This document shows, piece after piece, positions 6,295-7,322 of a stretch of DNA of 7,322 nt; position 1 is the stretch's first letter; every line of letters begins with the position of its first letter. Under the pieces are notes generated by a model. That model made no database searches, was not told the origin of the DNA, and was given only the letters and a program-made list of their open reading frames with translations. The translations under genes were made by a program, and so were the position numbers. The DNA is from Geobacteraceae bacterium (lineage in GTDB: Bacteria > Desulfobacterota > Desulfuromonadia > Desulfuromonadales > Geopsychrobacteraceae), in the NCBI GenBank assembly GCA_027064785.1, contig JAMOPE010000385.1, positions 1-7,322 on the forward strand, written 5' to 3'.

Positions 6295-7322
6295 ATGACG
6301 TCAAAAGACGATTTACTCAGAGAACGGCTTGAGCTGCAGGAAGAAAACCGCCGTTTAAAACAGTCACTGCACACTCTGGTTGACAGTACCGCCCACTACG
6401 AGGCACTCATTGAATCAGCAGCCGATGCAATTTTCATGGGGGATCCCGATGGAAATATTATCTTCGTCAATCAAAGTGCAACCATCCTGACCGGCTACAA
6501 CAGTCCGGAGCTCCTATCGATGAATCTGGGAGATCTTTTTTTACCGGAAGAACAACAGCGCGTCCCGCTCCGCTACGATTTATTGAAACAAGGGAAAACC
6601 GTTAAAACCGAACGTTTCTTAAGCCGCAAAAACGGCTCAACCGTTCCGGTCGAGATGAATAGCCGGATGATGTCAGATGGGACTTACCACAGTTTCTTCC
6701 GTGATACGACTGAACGCAAACAGGCAGAGGAAGTCCTGCGCATTTCAGAAAACAAGTTTTCACAGATGTTCCACCTCAGCCCCGATGCTATTGCCTTAAC
6801 CCGCATAGGAGATGGAAGCTTTATCGATATCAATCAGGCCTACTGTGATATTTCCGGCTGGTCGCGCAGTGAGATCATCGGGAGAAGCACCATGAGTGAA
6901 GGAATCAATATCTGGTGTGACCAAAGAGACCGGGAGAAAATGGTCAAAACGCTGCGTGAATCGGGAGAAGTTCTAGGGCTTGAAGCCAAGTTTAAAGGCA
7001 AGGATGGCCGGACCATTATCGGTCTGCTTTCAGCACGCATTATTGAGATGAATGAAGAAACTTTCGTCCTCACCATGACCAAAGACATTACCCAATGGAA
7101 GAGGTTACTCACCAAGCAGCAAAAGCTTGAAGAGCAGATGTTGCAGGTACAAAAACTCGAAAGTCTCGGGGTCCTTGCCGGTGGAATCGCCCACGATTTC
7201 AATAATATTCTGATGGCCGTCATTGGCCACTGTGAATTAGCCCAACGCCGCTTGACCATTGAGTCTCCGGCGATGGAACACCTGCGCCAGATCAATTTGG
7301 CCGCCGGGCGTGCCGCCGATCT
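6295..7322 (+). CDS. PAS-PAS sensor histidine kinase, NtrB-like HisKA type (3'-truncated by window edge)
   Basis: The frame is open to the window end, giving 342 complete codons. The order seen is: a short charged, probably coiled-coil N-terminus (about 5-35); a first PAS domain (about 36-145) that opens E-S-A-A-D-A-I-F and closes with F-F-R-D-T-T-E-R-K; a second PAS domain (about 151-270) that opens S-P-D-A-I-A and closes with T-K-D-I-T; then a linker helix and the HisKA dimerisation domain with A-G-G-I-A-H-D-F-N-N, in which His300 (codon 7192-7194) is the phosphoacceptor. The ATP-binding domain, and any receiver domain, lie beyond the window. No membrane helix or signal peptide is present, so this is a cytoplasmic sensor of an unknown signal. 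An in-frame TAA at 6277 makes the ATG at 6295 the first usable start. The same orientation and an 88-nt gap make a link with the upstream genes possible but unproven. Confidence 0.92.
   Translation, partial: MTSKDDLLRERLELQEENRRLKQSLHTLVDSTAHYEALIESAADAIFMGDPDGNIIFVNQSATILTGYNSPELLSMNLGDLFLPEEQQRVPLRYDLLKQGKTVKTERFLSRKNGSTVPVEMNSRMMSDGTYHSFFRDTTERKQAEEVLRISENKFSQMFHLSPDAIALTRIGDGSFIDINQAYCDISGWSRSEIIGRSTMSEGINIWCDQRDREKMVKTLRESGEVLGLEAKFKGKDGRTIIGLLSARIIEMNEETFVLTMTKDITQWKRLLTKQQKLEEQMLQVQKLESLGVLAGGIAHDFNNILMAVIGHCELAQRRLTIESPAMEHLRQINLAAGRAAD

Noticed and set aside
6840..7295. A 151-codon - strand frame with a Ser/Arg-rich product
   Set aside because: It is antisense to the second PAS and HisKA regions, which are clearly conserved on the + strand.

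Overview
The window looks like a piece of an anaerobic or facultatively anaerobic bacterial chromosome of moderate G+C, roughly half by eye. All six genes lie on the + strand. An oxygen-sensitive glycyl radical enzyme (GRE), its radical-SAM activase and a soluble PAS/HisKA kinase of the H-D-F-N-N type fit a metabolically versatile anaerobe. My best guess is the Desulfuromonadales / former Deltaproteobacteria, partly from the dispersed-repeat-like sequence after the first gene. That taxonomic guess is weak.

Layout. Positions 1-1956 hold the 3' four fifths of a GRE gene whose start lies upstream of the window. It matches trans-4-hydroxy-L-proline dehydratase (HypD) closely: with a constant offset of 152 residues, the catalytic Cys, the paired Glu, the radical Gly and every substrate-pocket residue I recall for the Clostridioides difficile enzyme fall on identical amino acids. 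Positions 1957-2161 form a 205-nt non-coding gap filled by a large interrupted inverted repeat (1966-2142), followed by two abutting perfect 10-bp palindromes (2141-2160). Positions 2162-3070 encode the GRE activase, a radical SAM enzyme with a ferredoxin-like insert that appears to lack one cluster cysteine. Positions 3098-6206 encode three integral membrane proteins: a MATE/MOP-superfamily transporter that may be ANKH-like, and two EamA/DMT-family transporters. The three overlap at their stop and start codons. Positions 6295-7322 hold the 5' part of a sensor histidine kinase (PAS-PAS-HisKA) that runs off the window.

How the genes may work together. The activase uses S-adenosylmethionine to install the glycyl radical on the GRE. 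The GRE dehydrates trans-4-hydroxy-L-proline to (S)-1-pyrroline-5-carboxylate, which proline biosynthesis reductase (ProC) can reduce to proline. The activase and the three transporters are spaced like one transcription unit (27-nt gap, then GTGA and ATGA overlaps). This suggests, but does not prove, that the transporters move hydroxyproline, proline or a related metabolite. No pyrroline-5-carboxylate reductase or hydroxyproline epimerase lies inside the window. The kinase follows after 88 nt and may or may not regulate the cluster.

Most unusual points: the repeat element between the GRE and its activase, the missing cluster cysteine in the activase, and the co-transcribed trio of transporters from two superfamilies behind a GRE activase. 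I see no CRISPR array, tRNA, rRNA, transposase or phage gene.
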